In this document: positions 47,129-55,885 of the stretch, piece by piece
Numbering within the stretch: the first letter of the stretch is position 1
Layout: the number at the start of each line of letters is the position of its first letter
From: CAWKPF01 sp963851415
GTDB taxonomy: Bacteria > Acidobacteriota > Thermoanaerobaculia > Multivoradales > Multivoraceae
Direction: 5' to 3'
NCBI GenBank assembly: GCA_963851415.1
Contig: CAWKPF010000003.1
Coordinates: forward strand, 2,666,001 to 2,730,000
Length of the DNA: 64,000 nucleotides
Program-made: the position numbers and the translations under genes
The notes under the pieces: model-generated
What the model saw: only the letters and a program-made list of their open reading frames with translations
The model's database searches: none
Told to the model about the DNA's origin: nothing

Positions 47129-48241
47129 ATGAGCCATCTCCACTCCTCAGCGAAGTCCCCTGCCCCCGCAACCCTGCTCCCGGTCGCCCATCTCAATTGG
47201 GTCGCTCCCTTCCGTTCGGTACTCGACGAGGTCGGCGCGCCTTGCGACCGCCTGATGCGCGACTCCAAGCTCCCCACCCAGGCCTACGGAGAGCCGTGGG
47301 CGATGGCGCCGGCATCCCACATCTACGGTTTCATGCGCCGCTGTGCCGAAAGCGAGGGCATGCCGGATCTCGGTTTCCGTGCCGCCAAGCGAGTCCCCGC
47401 CACCATGCTCGGCTTGCACCGTCAACCCGAGCGCCCCAGGCTGCTCGCTTCGATCCTCCAGTCCTACTTCGACACCATGCGCCGCTGCTCCCCGCACGCC
47501 CGCGTCTGGCTCACTCCCACCACGCAGGGCCAGATCGAGCTCGGCTTTCTCTGCAGCACCCCGTGCTCTCCGGGAAGCCTGTGGGGCGAGCAGTTCGCCA
47601 TCGGAGTCCACGTGGCGCTGATCCGAGCCGCCGCGGGCAAGGACTGGACCCCCGACTACATCCGAGTGCAGAAGACCCGGCGCCAGGTCCTCGCCGAGTC
47701 GGGGCTGGTCGATCCCAACCACATCTACACCGACCAGCGGGTCACCGCGATCGGCATGTCGAGAGATATCCTCGCCCTGGAGGTGCTCGAGCTCGTCCTC
47801 GACGGCTACGACCAGGAGGAGGACGCCCCCACACCGGACCCGCCGCCCGCTCCGGACACCTTCGGCGAAGCGCTCGGGCAATCGCTGCGTCCCTTCCTGG
47901 TCGAAGGCAACGCCAAGATCCAACTCGCCGCCGAGCTCTCGGGCATGTCCGTGCGCACCCTCCAGAGAGCCCTCGAGACCGAAGACCTCACCTATTCGAA
48001 GCTCCTCACCGGCGTGCGTCGCGAGATCGCTCACGATCTCCTGCTCAACCCGGACATCCCGATCCGCGCCATCGCCCAGGAGCTCGGCTATGCCGAGCCG
48101 GCGGTGTTCACGCGGGCCTTCTATCGGTGGACCGGAGTGACGCCGACTCGGTTTCGCGCGCTGCACTGTGCCGATCGGAAAGACAGGTCGGATTCGAACG
48201 ACAAGTCGGATTCCGACAGGGGTGGGCCTGTCCCCAGTTGA
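47129..48241 (+). CDS. AraC family transcriptional regulator
   Basis: A 370-residue DNA-binding regulator with an N-terminal ligand/arabinose-binding-like domain of the OruR/ArgR type (about 20-210) and a C-terminal AraC helix-turn-helix pair (about 245-345; IQLAAELSGMSVRTLQRAL and IRAIAQELGYAEPAVFTRAFYRWTGVTP). The tail DRGGPVPS is read from a REP-like copy at 48222. The ligand and target genes are unknown. A palindrome at 47006 lies in its upstream region. Confidence 0.88.
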   Translation: MSHLHSSAKSPAPATLLPVAHLNWVAPFRSVLDEVGAPCDRLMRDSKLPTQAYGEPWAMAPASHIYGFMRRCAESEGMPDLGFRAAKRVPATMLGLHRQPERPRLLASILQSYFDTMRRCSPHARVWLTPTTQGQIELGFLCSTPCSPGSLWGEQFAIGVHVALIRAAAGKDWTPDYIRVQKTRRQVLAESGLVDPNHIYTDQRVTAIGMSRDILALEVLELVLDGYDQEEDAPTPDPPPAPDTFGEALGQSLRPFLVEGNAKIQLAAELSGMSVRTLQRALETEDLTYSKLLTGVRREIAHDLLLNPDIPIRAIAQELGYAEPAVFTRAFYRWTGVTPTRFRALHCADRKDRSDSNDKSDSDRGGPVPS

Positions 48242-48281
48242 TCCCGACAACGCGGATTCCTTGTTGGGCGGGCCTGTCCCC
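48222..48281 (+). repeat. Variant REP-like pair (GGGCCTGTCCCC)
   Basis: Two copies of G(T/C)GGGCCTGTCCCC start at 48222 and 48268, 46 bp apart, close to the 45-48 bp spacing of the 39-kb array. The first encodes the end of the AraC-type regulator. They differ from the 39-kb core by CCC in place of CAC-type ends, so they are a diverged subfamily. Confidence 0.6.
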
Positions 48282-48382
48282 CAGGGGGATCGATTCCTAG
48301 TATTTCTATCCGATCGGGCCTAGAATCAGGGGTCGGCCGTCTCGCGGGGAGAGGGCCACGACCTTGACCCGAGGCTAGGCCC

Positions 48383-49369
48383 ATGAGTCGCTCCGTCCGC
48401 CTGTTCGACCTCACCAACATGCTTGCGGGTCGCCGCGCGCGCACCCTGAGCGAGATCGTCGAGCGCTTCGACGTGTCCGAGCGCACGGCCTACCGGGACC
48501 TGGCCGAGCTCGGTCGCATGGTCCCGCTGGTCCGGACCGACCACGGCTACCAGCTGATGGACGGGGCCACCCTCCGGCCCCTCAATCTCACCGTCGCCGA
48601 GCACGCCCTGCTGCGCGTCGCTCTCGAGAACCCGGCGCTTCGTCGCCACCCCGAGATCGCCACGGCGGTCGAGAGTCTCCACGCCAAGCTCGACGCGGCC
48701 ACTCGTCATCTGGAAGAAAGCCCCCTCGCCCTCCAACTCGCCGGCCCCGACCGTTCGGGCGCGCTGCGTCCGGGTGTGCTCGAGATCCTGCAGCAGGCCA
48801 TTCTCGAGCAGCGCGAGGCCGAGATCCGCTACACCTCCCTCTCGGGGCTCCCCGCCGACCCCCGCAAGCGCTGGCGCACACTCGAACCCCTGCGTCTCTT
48901 CGAGCGCAGCGGAGCCTGGTACCTCGCCGCCCACTGCCACGTGCACGACGAAGTGCGGCTCTTTCGCCTGGATCGGATCGAAGAGGCAAAGCCCCGGACC
49001 CAGCGTGCCGAACGGCGCGCCGCCGACTTCGATCTCGACGCGCATCTCGCCGGTGCGTGGGGAGCGTTCGTCGGCGACCGGGAGCTCGAGATCGAGCTCG
49101 TGTTCGACGCAGCGCTCGCCCCGCTGTTCACCTGCGCCTGCCACCACCGCGGCGAACGCGTCGACGTGCGAGACGACGGAAAGATCGCGTACCGGGTCAC
49201 GCTGACCAGTCTCGAGGAAATCGCCCGCTGGGTGCTGGGCTTCGGCAGCCGAGTCGAAGTCGTGGCACCCGACGAGCTGCGCGAGCGGGTCGTGGAGTTG
49301 GCGCGGGGCGCCCTCGAAGCAGCCGGTTCGCGCGCGCCGACCGGCTCGGTCGCCACCGCCCGGTCGTGA
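48383..49369 (+). CDS. WYL-domain helix-turn-helix transcriptional regulator
   Basis: A 328-residue regulator. The N-terminal DeoR-type winged helix (about 3-60) contains TLSEIVERFDVSERTAYRDLAEL. The middle helical part is followed by a WYL domain (about 130-225) with the eponymous triad in SGAWYLAAHCHVHDEVRLFRLDRI, then a WCX-type C-terminal extension (about 245-320). WYL proteins sense nucleic acid or nucleotide ligands and often regulate DNA-damage or defence genes. No obvious target is adjacent. Confidence 0.9.
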   Translation: MSRSVRLFDLTNMLAGRRARTLSEIVERFDVSERTAYRDLAELGRMVPLVRTDHGYQLMDGATLRPLNLTVAEHALLRVALENPALRRHPEIATAVESLHAKLDAATRHLEESPLALQLAGPDRSGALRPGVLEILQQAILEQREAEIRYTSLSGLPADPRKRWRTLEPLRLFERSGAWYLAAHCHVHDEVRLFRLDRIEEAKPRTQRAERRAADFDLDAHLAGAWGAFVGDRELEIELVFDAALAPLFTCACHHRGERVDVRDDGKIAYRVTLTSLEEIARWVLGFGSRVEVVAPDELRERVVELARGALEAAGSRAPTGSVATARS

Positions 49370-49521
49370 AGCGCGAGCCGCGAGGCTCGGTCCAGAAACG
49401 GCGAACGGCGGCGCCGAAGCGCCGCCGTCGATTTCGTTGCAAAAGCCTCTCTGCCGCCTGACTGTCGACCGACCACCGACCGACAGGAGGCGGGAACCGT
49501 CGGGAAGAGACTGCGGAGTCG

Positions 49522-49707
49522 CTAGGCTCCGGGCCGCTCCTGCGGACGGATGGGCCGCGGCGGCTCCTCTCCGGAAGCCACACCGGCAAACGCCGGCGTG
49601 ACCGCGAGGGTCACCACAGCGGGCACGATCCACGCGCCCGCCTTGACGATGTCGCGGCGAGTGGTCGAAGGCTGCGTGGCGGGCTCTGGATCTCGTGGGT
49701 CGGGCAT
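49522..49707 (-). CDS. Small Tat-signal protein of unknown function
   Basis: A protein of about 61 residues from ATG 49707, which has GGAG nine bases upstream; ATG 49734 and ATG 49722 are in-frame alternatives. TTRRDIVKAGAWIVPAVVTLAVTPAFA is a twin-arginine-like export signal, leaving a mature part of only about 20 residues (GVASGEEPPRPIRPQERPGA). The longer open frame beginning at 49791 runs through the promoter and cannot be the true start. Function unknown. Confidence 0.7.
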   Translation of the reverse strand: MPDPRDPEPATQPSTTRRDIVKAGAWIVPAVVTLAVTPAFAGVASGEEPPRPIRPQERPGA

Positions 49708-49762
49708 CTCGATGGACTCCATGATGTCGGGCATTTCAGTGGGCACTGCAGGGCTATCTCGT

Positions 49763-49791
49763 CTTATAACAGATAAATACGTATTAGTCAA
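49763..49791 (-). promoter_or_regulatory. Sigma-70-type promoter for the small Tat-signal gene
   Basis: On the minus strand TTGACT (49786-49791) and TATAAG (49763-49768) are separated by exactly 17 bp. This is the best housekeeping-type promoter I found in the window. It is AT-rich against a GC-rich background. The start point would be near 49756. Confidence 0.75.
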
Positions 49792-49805
49792 ACAAGGCTA
49801 TGTCG

Positions 49806-51647
49806 CTATGGGAGCTCGGCCGACCAGAGGGTCGTGTCGCCGGTCTCGAAGTCGTCGCTGAAGATGAGAACCCCGCCCGGGCCGTTGCCGGCCCACGCGT
49901 CGAGGGTGCCATCCTCGAAGTTGTCGGCGAAGATCACGTCGAAGCACCCGTCGAAGACGAGCGAGGCAACCCAGGTACTCCAGATGCCACTGAGGTTGTA
50001 CTCCCCCGTGTACCAGAAGTGGCAGCCGCCCGGCTCGAGCGACATCGACGTGTAGTCACCGTAGCGCTGGCTGGTGTTGGCTGCGACGCCCGTCTTCAGT
50101 TCGACCTCGGGCATGTCCATCACCCGCAGGGGAGCCTCCGCACTGCGTCCCGTGTAGCGCAGCCCCGGGAACACACCGGCCCCGCTGGCCACGTTGTAGC
50201 CCAGCGCCACGTTCCCCTCTCGGTCCATGCCGATGCTGCTCATCCATCGACTCGTGCCGTCGTCAGGACCATAGGTCCCCTCCTGATGCAGACTCCACGC
50301 ACCTCCCATTCTGCGCAGCTCGAACCACCGGCTGGCCGCGACATCGGTGCCGTCGACGTCCACCGAGAAGGTCCCGAGCAGCGTCTCGTAGCTTCCGAAG
50401 TTGCGGTACTGGGCGGGGAACATCACCACCTCGCGCACCGCGTCGAGTCGCTGGGGCGAAGGCTGAACGATGCACTGGAAGGGACTGATCGCCGGGGGGC
50501 CCGGGTCCGCGTTCGAGTCACACAGATCCGAATCGAACTCCGTCAGAGCGATGGAGAACGGCCCCGTCAGCGTCGTGTTGCCGGGCGTCTCCCAATCGAC
50601 CGCGAGCTCGAAGACCTCCACGAAGTCCTCCGTGGCGTTGGCCGAGCCCGGGTCGTGCAGCTCGTCGTCGTTGTGACGCAGGAAGAAGGCCGGGGAGCCC
50701 ACGGGCGGAGCCTGGAAGCCGTCCATATCGGCGGGGGTGATCATCTCGAAGTTGAAGCCCGAGAGTTGGTCGGCGAAGGGAATCACGAGGCGCTGATAGG
50801 TCGCCGGATCTCCCTTCAGCATGGCGGCGCGATCGAACACATAGACTGCCGGGTCGTTCTCGTTGGTCCCGGCGTAGTAGCCGTCCGACCACGCGGCGAA
50901 CTTCGGGTAGTCGGGAAAATCGGGGGCCGTGAACTCGTAGACCCAGTAGGAGCCCGTTGCGTCCGAGGTCGTGGAGACGTAGATGCACAGCTTGTCGCCC
51001 GTCCAGGTGAACTCGGTCAACAGCCAACGCCCGGCAAGATTGTCGAAGACCACGTTCGGGTCGCCACCGCCGTCGTCTCGGCAGCTGGTGGCTTCCGGTG
51101 CGAGGTCGGCCAGGAGGAAGCTGATCTGAGGCGTGCCATCGAGGTTCCAGATCTGCACGGAGGTTCCGTCGAAATCATTGACCGCTTGCACGTAGTGGCG
51201 ACTGCTCGCACCCCCCACCGTGTCGGGAGGAATCGAGCCGGTGAAGCCCTGGCCGGCGAAGGTGGCCACCGGCGTGGTGAACCCGTTCACCACCGGGCCG
51301 CGATTCGCGGCGGCCTCGCTCTGGAGCCCGGCGAGGGCGTCGCGACCGATCTGGACTCGAGGAGAGCGCTCGACTCTCGGCGCATCCCGGCCCTGTTCGC
51401 GCCGCGGGATCTCCCGGATCGGGTCTCCCGGCTGCCAGAGTGGACGGCGCTGCGCCGCGGCTTGCGCAGGCCGGATCGAGCGCACCGGGACGACGGGCTC
51501 GGAGAGCTGTGCTCCCTTCACCTCGATCGGCTCCTGCGCATGCGCCGCGCCGGCTCCGACCAGAGGGAACGAAATCGACACGATCAGTGCGAGGACGGCG
51601 AAGAAGAACCGGCGGGCGGGCTTCAAGGGATTGAGGGCAACGGTCAT
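49806..51647 (-). CDS. Secreted protein with duplicated C-terminal 'FxDxFExGx..W' motif
   Basis: A 613-residue protein with a signal peptide ending AHAQE. The body is beta-rich with propeller-like strands (SGFNFEMITPADMDGFQAPP, YGDYTSMSLEPGGCHFWYTGEYN) and no catalytic motif that I can name. It ends with two copies of a short motif, FADNFEDGTLDAW and FSDDFETGDTTLW, which are typical of C-terminal tags on secreted proteins in these bacteria. Its start overlaps the DUF4097-like gene's stop by 4 bp (ATGA), so the two are co-translated. Confidence 0.75.
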   Translation of the reverse strand: MTVALNPLKPARRFFFAVLALIVSISFPLVGAGAAHAQEPIEVKGAQLSEPVVPVRSIRPAQAAAQRRPLWQPGDPIREIPRREQGRDAPRVERSPRVQIGRDALAGLQSEAAANRGPVVNGFTTPVATFAGQGFTGSIPPDTVGGASSRHYVQAVNDFDGTSVQIWNLDGTPQISFLLADLAPEATSCRDDGGGDPNVVFDNLAGRWLLTEFTWTGDKLCIYVSTTSDATGSYWVYEFTAPDFPDYPKFAAWSDGYYAGTNENDPAVYVFDRAAMLKGDPATYQRLVIPFADQLSGFNFEMITPADMDGFQAPPVGSPAFFLRHNDDELHDPGSANATEDFVEVFELAVDWETPGNTTLTGPFSIALTEFDSDLCDSNADPGPPAISPFQCIVQPSPQRLDAVREVVMFPAQYRNFGSYETLLGTFSVDVDGTDVAASRWFELRRMGGAWSLHQEGTYGPDDGTSRWMSSIGMDREGNVALGYNVASGAGVFPGLRYTGRSAEAPLRVMDMPEVELKTGVAANTSQRYGDYTSMSLEPGGCHFWYTGEYNLSGIWSTWVASLVFDGCFDVIFADNFEDGTLDAWAGNGPGGVLIFSDDFETGDTTLWSAELP

Positions 51648-52381
51648 GGGGAGCGCCTTTCCTGAGGAAGGGAATACAGAATCTTGATGGGACCGCTTTC
51701 ACTGCTGAGTGTGATTTCCGAAGTGGCGTCACCGATGCGAGCCTGCGCTCGCTCGAGGCCACCTTCACCGGCGCGCTCGATCTCGATCGAGTCGTCGGCG
51801 GTGACGTCTCCGCGCGTCGAAGCGCGCACGAGCACGTCGGGGGCTGGGGGCAACCAGAGAACGATCTCTCCGCTGCGCGTCTCGATGCGTGACGGAGTCG
51901 CGGCATCGATCTCGTCGAGAACGACCGCCGCGCGACCCGAGTCGGTCGTCACTGCGAACGGACCGCCGGTGGCGAGACGGATCTCGCCGCTCGTCGAATG
52001 GAGCTCGATGGCACCCGAGTGCCCCTTGGCTTCGATCAGGCCGTCCGCCGTGGAGATGTCGAGTCGCGCTCCGGGAGGGATGCGCAGCGACACATCGACC
52101 TGAGGGTGCGGTGTCTTCGCCCCTTCGAGCTCGACCCAGAGGCGGAAGCCGGCTGATGTGGTCTCGGTGCGCACCCGAGCCTCGGCGGCGCCGGCGTGCT
52201 CCTGCACGTTGGCGAGCATCACCACCTCGCCTTCGTTGCCGGGGCGCGTGCGCACCGTGCCGTGCGGATTCTCGATCCGCACCGCGGCGCCTGCCGCCAG
52301 CGCCTCTCGTCCCTCGACTCGGCGAAGCGTCCAGGCGTCTTCGTCGACGAGGACAAGAAGGAGAAGAAGGAACAAGGGCAT
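51644..52381 (-). CDS. Exported DUF4097-like (auto-transporter-adhesin-like head) protein
   Basis: A 245-residue protein with a hydrophobic leader (MPLFLLLLLVLV). A right-handed beta-repeat pattern resembles DUF4097/DUF2807: VDVSLRIPPGARLDISTADGLIEAKG, GAIELHSTSGEIRLATGG, SRIETRSGEIVLWLP, VRASTRGDVTADDS, SEITLSSESGPIKILY. It is the first gene of an operon with the secreted 613-residue protein and is driven by the promoter at 52478-52506. It is likely a surface or periplasmic structural protein. Confidence 0.75.
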   Translation of the reverse strand: MPLFLLLLLVLVDEDAWTLRRVEGREALAAGAAVRIENPHGTVRTRPGNEGEVVMLANVQEHAGAAEARVRTETTSAGFRLWVELEGAKTPHPQVDVSLRIPPGARLDISTADGLIEAKGHSGAIELHSTSGEIRLATGGPFAVTTDSGRAAVVLDEIDAATPSRIETRSGEIVLWLPPAPDVLVRASTRGDVTADDSIEIERAGEGGLERAQARIGDATSEITLSSESGPIKILYSLPQERRSP

Positions 52382-52477
52382 AGAGAGTCGAAACCCCCGG
52401 CTAGGAAAACAAGGAATCGGAACTCACGGAGATCCGCAACAAGGCAATATGAGCATAGCTCTACACGGCTTGACCCC

Positions 52478-52506
52478 AGTATAGACAAGAGCGTACCGCC
52501 CGCCAA
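52478..52506 (-). promoter_or_regulatory. Sigma-70-type promoter upstream of the DUF4097-like gene
   Basis: TTGGCG (52501-52506) and TATACT (52478-52483) on the minus strand have a 17-bp spacer. The transcript would have a leader of about 90 bases before the ATG at 52381. The remainder of 52382-52568 holds no gene that I can support. Confidence 0.6.
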
Positions 52507-52568
52507 CTAAATTTTCGGTTCCGCCTTTAACGAGGATTCAAAGCTCAGGCACCGATCGCGAGGTCGTC

Positions 52569-53033
52569 TCACGAACGGGAGCGCAAGAGCCCTCGCACCG
52601 CCTCCACCGCCGGCAGGTCGGCCACCGCCCAGTCGAGGTCGTCGAGCTCTTCGGCATCGACCCAACGGATCTCTCGGTGCTCGTCGAGATGGAGTGCGCC
52701 TCCCACCAGCTCGGCCCGGTAGACCTGCAGCACGACCGCGGGCTCGCCCCGGTCGTCGCGCCCCTCGGCCAGCCATTCGCCGACGCGAATCTCGAGGCCG
52801 AGCTCTTCCGCGATCTCGCGCACCAGAGCGTCTTCGGGAGACTCTCCCTCGGCCACCTTGCCGCCCGGAAACTCCCACTGCAACGGCAGCGCCATGTTCG
52901 CGCTGCGCAGAGCGGCCAGGCAGCGGGAGCCGAGCACGATCGCAGCGCCCACCACATCGATGCGGTCCGCCTCGACGCCCTCGCCGTCAGGACGCTCTGT
53001 CTCCCCGTCCCGGGTCTCCGCGTCTTTCGGCAT
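52569..53033 (-). CDS. Nudix hydrolase, MutT-like (8-oxo-dGTP diphosphatase type)
   Basis: A 154-residue protein with a complete Nudix box, G-x5-E-x7-REUxEE, in GKVAEGESPEDALVREIAEELGL (about 57-79), preceded by LPLQWEFPGGK as in MutT. This family hydrolyses oxidised dGTP or related (deoxy)nucleoside triphosphates to sanitise the pool. The first 25 residues are charged and not part of the fold. The start overlaps the upstream small membrane gene by 47 bp. Confidence 0.9.
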   Translation of the reverse strand: MPKDAETRDGETERPDGEGVEADRIDVVGAAIVLGSRCLAALRSANMALPLQWEFPGGKVAEGESPEDALVREIAEELGLEIRVGEWLAEGRDDRGEPAVVLQVYRAELVGGALHLDEHREIRWVDAEELDDLDWAVADLPAVEAVRGLLRSRS

Positions 53034-53220
53034 CGTCCTGTGCTTCCTGCTCCTGCAACTTCTCGACGTCTCGCGCGAGACTGTACCCCACCATCGTGAG
53101 CACGTTACCGAACAAGGAGTAGCCGAACCATTGCGCCATCGGCACCTCGGCGATCGCCAACTGCACCGCGAACGCGATCATGCCGAGCCCGAGCACCATC
53201 ACCATCTTGAAGCCGTTCAT
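52987..53220 (-). CDS. Small membrane protein of unknown function (77 aa)
   Basis: ATG 53220 (MNGFKMVMVLGLG) has AGGAG nine bases upstream, better than the ATG at 53271. One or two membrane helices (about 3-25 and 28-47) are followed by a charged tail (ARDVEKLQEQEAQDDAERR). Its 3' 47 bp overlap the MutT-like gene in another frame. The overlap suggests coupled expression. I recognise no family. Confidence 0.65.
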   Translation of the reverse strand: MNGFKMVMVLGLGMIAFAVQLAIAEVPMAQWFGYSLFGNVLTMVGYSLARDVEKLQEQEAQDDAERRGDPGRGDRAS

Positions 53221-53380
53221 GCCTGCTTTCTCCTGGGCGAGATCTGTTTCCTGTCCATGCTTCTTTTGCATGCTTCCTGTCCATGCACCCGACTCTCGGG
53301 CGCACGGGTGTCAGGGAGTGACAGTCGCCGCTCCGGATCTCTCCTTCCTCGAGCCCGACCGATCGGCGCGAGCGCCCGGC

Positions 53381-55126
53381 TCAGCGCTCGGATTCGCCCT
53401 CGGCCTCGATCTCCTCGCACGTCCCGATGATCGGGAGCAACCGCAAGACCTTCATCTCCGGGTCGACGATCACTCGCGCCTCCGCTGCGATCGGGAGGAA
53501 CCCCTCGCCCTCGGGCATCTCCACCCCATGCATCGTGCCGTCCACGCGCACCGGCACGGGCATCGGGAAGTCGCGCTCTCCCGGCACCTGCCACTCGAGC
53601 TGCAGCCCACCCTCGACGCGACGCTCGAGCAGCGTGGGCAGCTCCGCCGCGCGCAGGTAGACGTCGAACATCCAACCCACGTCGCGCCCCGACTCCTCGA
53701 AGACGATCTGCTCGAAGTCATCCGTCGAGCGGTAGATCGGCTCGATCGGGTACTCCAGATCCCAGGGCTCCGCCGTGTCGTAGAGCAGCCGACGCGTCGC
53801 GCGCCAGAAGGGCTCCTCCCCGATCCGCCAGCGCAGCGTGTGCAGGAACCAGGCGCCCTTGCCATAGATGTCGCCGATGAAGGCCTCGTCCGACGTCACG
53901 TCGCCCTCGGGCACCACGGGCGCGCAGTTCTCGAGCCCCAGGTAGGCCTCGTAGAGGCGGTGATGATAGGCCGCCTCCCCGTGGCGATCGAGCGAGTAGG
54001 CGAGCTGCATGTACATGCCGAACCCCTCGTGCAGCCACGCATGGTTCGAGCGCTCATGAGTCATCAGGTTGCCGAACCACTCGTGCGTCAGCTCGTGATG
54101 CAGCAGCCAGTCGTAGGCGTGCGGGTCGCGCTTGAACTCGTTGCCGTAGGCATTGATCGTCTGGTGCTCCATCCCGAGGTGGGGCGTCTCCACGAAGCCC
54201 AGCTTCTCGCCCCCCCAGGGATAGGGACCGAGCCTCCACTCGAACCACTCCAGCTCGTCGCGCAGCTCCTCCTCGAGGAGCGCCCGCGCGTCGTCGGCGT
54301 GCGGCTCGAGCACCCAGAACTCGATCGGGACCCGAGCGCCGTTGACGGCTTCGTACGACGTCTCGATGCGCTCGAACGGCCCGACGTTGAGCGACACGTT
54401 GTAGTCGCTGATCGGCACCCCGAGGTGCCAGTGAAAGACCCGGCGCCCGTCTGGCAGCGGCTCGATCGACTGGAGCACCCCGTTCATGGCCACGCTCAGT
54501 CCCTCCGGCACCGTGACGTGCAGGTCCATGCTCTCGGGCTTGTCGGCGAAGTGGTCCTTGCACGGCCACCAGAGATCACACCCGCTCCCCTGCACCGCCG
54601 TCGCGATCCACGGCCGATCGCCCTCGGGCGTGCGGCTCCACACGAACCCCCCGTCCCAGGGCGCCCGCTCGGCCACGTGGGGCCGGCCCTCGTAGCGCAC
54701 CGCCACCGAGGCCTCGTCGCCGGGGGCGAGCGGCCGCGGCAACGCCACCGCGAGCACGCCCCCCGCGTGCTCGAACGTGGTCTCCTGCCCGTTGACCCGC
54801 ACCGGCCCCACCGCGAAGCGGGTGTCGAGCCGAAGCTCGACCGTCTCGATGGGCTCCAGCGCCCGGATCACCGCCACCCCCTCGCCCGCGATCGACTCCC
54901 GCTCGGGAAACACCTCGAGAGTGAGCTCGTAGCGCACCACGTCGGTGGCCAGGTCGTTGGCGCTGCGCACCCCACCGCTCGCGGCCGTGTTCGGGTCCAG
55001 AGGCTCGCGAGAGTCGCAGCCCATCAGGGCAAGCAGAGCCATGGCCGCCCCAATGCAAGCTGTCTGACGAATCCTCGCTGGAGGCCGACTCCGATCAGAG
55101 CTTCTCCGATCACTCCCGAGATTCAT
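53381..55126 (-). CDS. M1 family aminopeptidase lipoprotein
   Basis: A 581-residue exported zinc metallopeptidase. The signal ends in LLALMGC (a lipobox). The M1 zinc site is HELTH (344-348) with the third ligand E367 in HEGFGMY, and the exopeptidase-type motif appears as GMEHQTIN, not GAMEN. ATG 55126 is chosen because the nearer ATG 55042 leaves too short a leader. The first codons overlap a fragment of an antitoxin gene (55110-55195). It is transcribed toward 53.4 kb and is the last chromosomal-type gene before the accessory region. Confidence 0.9.
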   Translation of the reverse strand: MNLGSDRRSSDRSRPPARIRQTACIGAAMALLALMGCDSREPLDPNTAASGGVRSANDLATDVVRYELTLEVFPERESIAGEGVAVIRALEPIETVELRLDTRFAVGPVRVNGQETTFEHAGGVLAVALPRPLAPGDEASVAVRYEGRPHVAERAPWDGGFVWSRTPEGDRPWIATAVQGSGCDLWWPCKDHFADKPESMDLHVTVPEGLSVAMNGVLQSIEPLPDGRRVFHWHLGVPISDYNVSLNVGPFERIETSYEAVNGARVPIEFWVLEPHADDARALLEEELRDELEWFEWRLGPYPWGGEKLGFVETPHLGMEHQTINAYGNEFKRDPHAYDWLLHHELTHEWFGNLMTHERSNHAWLHEGFGMYMQLAYSLDRHGEAAYHHRLYEAYLGLENCAPVVPEGDVTSDEAFIGDIYGKGAWFLHTLRWRIGEEPFWRATRRLLYDTAEPWDLEYPIEPIYRSTDDFEQIVFEESGRDVGWMFDVYLRAAELPTLLERRVEGGLQLEWQVPGERDFPMPVPVRVDGTMHGVEMPEGEGFLPIAAEARVIVDPEMKVLRLLPIIGTCEEIEAEGESER

Positions 55127-55195
55127 CGATCAGCTCATCCATAGAGCAGTTCAAGACATCGCGCTTCGGCAGATCCTCGAGCTTCCGAATCACGG
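55110..55195 (-). pseudogene. Fragment of a Phd-type antitoxin gene (C-terminal end)
   Basis: Read on the minus strand, this segment gives RKLEDLPKRDVLNCSMDELID and a stop. That is clearly related to the antitoxin at 58498-58734 (RNLDKLPKRDVFDCSIDELIY). It begins in the stop of the pRiA4b-type gene and ends inside the M1 peptidase's first codons. No N-terminal half or toxin gene is left. Confidence 0.7.
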
Positions 55196-55885
55196 GTGCC
55201 GCCGGAGGGTCATCAACCTCACACGCTCTTCAGGATCCTCGAAGGTGACGGCGCCCACCGAGAACGCCTCAGGATCGAACGCCCCACCGACCCACTCGAG
55301 CATCGACTCATGCTCCTCGTGCTTCGGATCGCCGATCGCCTGGAGAAAGCTCGCATAGCCCGGCGGGCCTCCGCAGTCCTCGGGCGGACACGCGCGCTCG
55401 CCATCGACCATCACCGGGTAGCTTTGCTCGGCATCTACCGGCACCCACGCCTCCACCTCGACCCGGTGACGCCAACCGTCGCCGAAGTCGTACTCGTAGT
55501 GGCACCGTGGCGAGGCCGGGGTCAGGAAGTTGCCGACCAGTACTTCGAAACCGGAAGCGACCTCCTGAGTCAGGAAGTCGTCCTCCTCGTCGCCGGGAGG
55601 AATCCCGATCTCCAGGAAACCCTCCACCGGATCCCAGCACTCGAACGAGTGGAGATGCGAACCCGTCCAGCCCATCGCGTTTTGAATGGCGCAGTGCAGC
55701 TCGAAGAAGGTGGCATTCGCCGGCAGCAGGAAGCGCCGCCAGATCGCAGGCTCCACATCCTCGAGCTCGACGTGGATGCCGCAGGCGAAGCGAGCGAGAT
55801 TGGCCTCGACCTCGGCTTCGATCGCCTCGGGCAGGGTCTCGAGCGGCTCTGGTCCGTCTGGATCCATGTCAAGGTCGTGCGCCAT
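55190..55885 (-). CDS. Plasmid pRiA4b ORF-3 family protein
   Basis: A 231-residue protein of the pRiA4b ORF-3 family (unknown function, common on mobile DNA). Signatures are VELEDVEPAIWRRFLLPANATFFELHCAIQNAMGW, split over about 40-75, HLHSFE, YEYDFGDGWRHRVEVE (about 130-145) and CPPEDCGGPPGY. GGGAG lies ahead of the ATG. The 125 bp upstream to the PIN-toxin stop contain only a 7-bp inverted repeat (CCGTCTG/CAGACGG, 55928-55962). Its presence marks the start of the accessory region. Confidence 0.88.
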   Translation of the reverse strand: MAHDLDMDPDGPEPLETLPEAIEAEVEANLARFACGIHVELEDVEPAIWRRFLLPANATFFELHCAIQNAMGWTGSHLHSFECWDPVEGFLEIGIPPGDEEDDFLTQEVASGFEVLVGNFLTPASPRCHYEYDFGDGWRHRVEVEAWVPVDAEQSYPVMVDGERACPPEDCGGPPGYASFLQAIGDPKHEEHESMLEWVGGAFDPEAFSVGAVTFEDPEERVRLMTLRRHP

